NCBI GenBank assembly: GCA_031372145.1
Contig: JANMKR010000059.1
Coordinates: 1-22,497 of the forward strand
Length of the DNA: 22,497 nucleotides
DNA from: CALMEC01 sp031372145
GTDB taxonomy: Bacteria > Actinomycetota > Thermoleophilia > Miltoncostaeales > Miltoncostaeaceae
Reading direction: 5' to 3'
Both the position numbers and the translations under genes were made by a program. Every line of letters starts with the position of its first letter. Positions within the stretch are counted from its first letter, which is position 1. Positions 21,845 through 22,497 of the stretch are shown piece by piece. The notes beneath the pieces are model-generated. The model searched no databases. It was not told the origin of the DNA and saw only the letters and a program-made list of their open reading frames with translations.

Positions 21845-22497
21845 CCGGGCGGGGAGCCACCAAGGGCGCGTACGTTATCGCAGGAATCGGCGGCGCGTTG
21901 TACTTTGCAGCGCGCACGACCGGCGCCGGGTGGCTGTTGGTCATCCTCTGCGCACTCACCGGAGTGCTGCTCGTCGGCTGCGTCTGGCCACGAATCGGCC
22001 TGGCGCGCGTTCGGATCGCGGCGAGCACTCCGCACGATGCCAGGGTCGACGAGCCGTTGCGGCTGACGTTGCGCGTCATGCACGCGGGGCTCGGCGTCCG
22101 CATCCTCCCCATCTCGCTCGCCGGCCGGCCGACTGCCGCGGTCGGAGACACCGAGACGTCGACCGAGGTCATCCCCGATCGACGCGGGGTCGTCGACACC
22201 GTCCAGGTCGAGCTGGCTTCGGCCGCGCCGTTCGGGCTGGTCTGGTGGCGTCGCCGCATGACCGTTGGTCTTGATCGTGCAGTCGAGATCGCACCGCGCA
22301 TCGGCGAACGCCTCCTGCCGTCGCCTCCGGGCGGCGCGCTGGGAGAGGTCACCACGACGAGCGCGGGGAGCGGCGGCGATCAGGTGCGCGGGGTACGCGA
22401 CTACACCCCAGGCGATCCGCTGCGCCACGTCCACTGGCCGGCAACCGCCCGACTGGGGGCGGTCATGGTCAAGGAATTCGAGCAGCCCGAACGGCCG
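21841..22497 (+). CDS. DUF58-domain membrane protein (partial, runs off the window)
   Basis: The frame is open from ATG 21841 to the window edge, giving 219 residues. Two hydrophobic segments lie near the start ('AYVIAGIGGALYFAA' and 'WLLVILCALTGVLLVGCVW', residues about 10-45), then a soluble beta-rich part. The DUF58 signature begins at about residue 183: 'VRGVRDYTPGDPLRHVHWPA' followed by 'TARLGAVMVKEFEQP'. DUF58 proteins accompany MoxR ATPases and may be membrane-bound partners of them. The start overlaps the MoxR stop (ATGA), so translation is coupled. The C-terminal part and any following transglutaminase or von Willebrand gene lie outside the window. Confidence 0.9.
   Translation, partial: MTGRGATKGAYVIAGIGGALYFAARTTGAGWLLVILCALTGVLLVGCVWPRIGLARVRIAASTPHDARVDEPLRLTLRVMHAGLGVRILPISLAGRPTAAVGDTETSTEVIPDRRGVVDTVQVELASAAPFGLVWWRRRMTVGLDRAVEIAPRIGERLLPSPPGGALGEVTTTSAGSGGDQVRGVRDYTPGDPLRHVHWPATARLGAVMVKEFEQPERP

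Noticed and set aside
1..22497. CRISPR arrays, tRNA or rRNA genes
   Set aside because: No regularly spaced direct repeats, no tRNA-like cloverleaf or TTCGA-loop context, and no rRNA-like conserved stretches were seen by eye.

Overview
The window is high-GC, gene-dense bacterial DNA. Two putative secreted proteins suggest an actinobacterium of the Thermoleophilia/Solirubrobacterales type. One has the 'PSPAMIV...ALFVALGGAGYAA' leader followed by short valine/serine repeats; the other has a two-cysteine 'SCTGPAG-TC-G' C-terminal domain. A PPi-type phosphofructokinase, a luciferase-like (possibly F420-dependent) oxidoreductase and ATGs placed just after TANNNT boxes fit this. The taxonomic call is inference. 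I see no rRNA, tRNA, CRISPR array or complete insertion sequence.

Layout. (1) 1-3101: a response regulator and the start of a likely sensor kinase on the minus strand, divergent from a PAS-GAF-GGDEF-HD-GYP protein whose GGDEF and HD signatures are both degenerate. (2) 3230-5642, minus strand: psuK, a Phd-type antitoxin, a PIN toxin and psuG, forming a pseudouridine-catabolism operon interrupted by a toxin-antitoxin pair. (3) 5643-7374: a large nested palindrome, then an alpha/beta hydrolase and an apparently intact EAL phosphodiesterase. (4) 7375-7771: a non-coding, repeat-bearing spacer before pfkA. (5) 7772-12466, plus strand: pfkA, a second Phd-PIN module, a topoisomerase III-like enzyme with three C-terminal four-cysteine fingers, and an ArfB-like ribosome-rescue hydrolase coupled to it. 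(6) 12498-14257: two secreted proteins around a 488-bp spacer with twin palindromes and a possible small zinc-ribbon gene. (7) 14313-16513: an aldehyde dehydrogenase and a luciferase-like oxidoreductase, translationally coupled. (8) 16514-16863: a second spacer with sequence related to the one before pfkA. (9) 16864-19364: a DUF445 membrane protein, a nitroreductase and an orphan MbcA/Xre-type antitoxin. (10) 19366-22497: a nested hairpin terminator, an Amt ammonium transporter, and a MoxR ATPase coupled to a DUF58 protein cut by the window end.

The least ordinary parts are the psuK-phd-vapC-psuG arrangement, the nested palindrome at 5649-5777, the repeat family shared by 7409-7675 and 16562-16754, and the degenerate cyclic-di-GMP protein. 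All functional statements come from reading motifs by eye; no database search was run.
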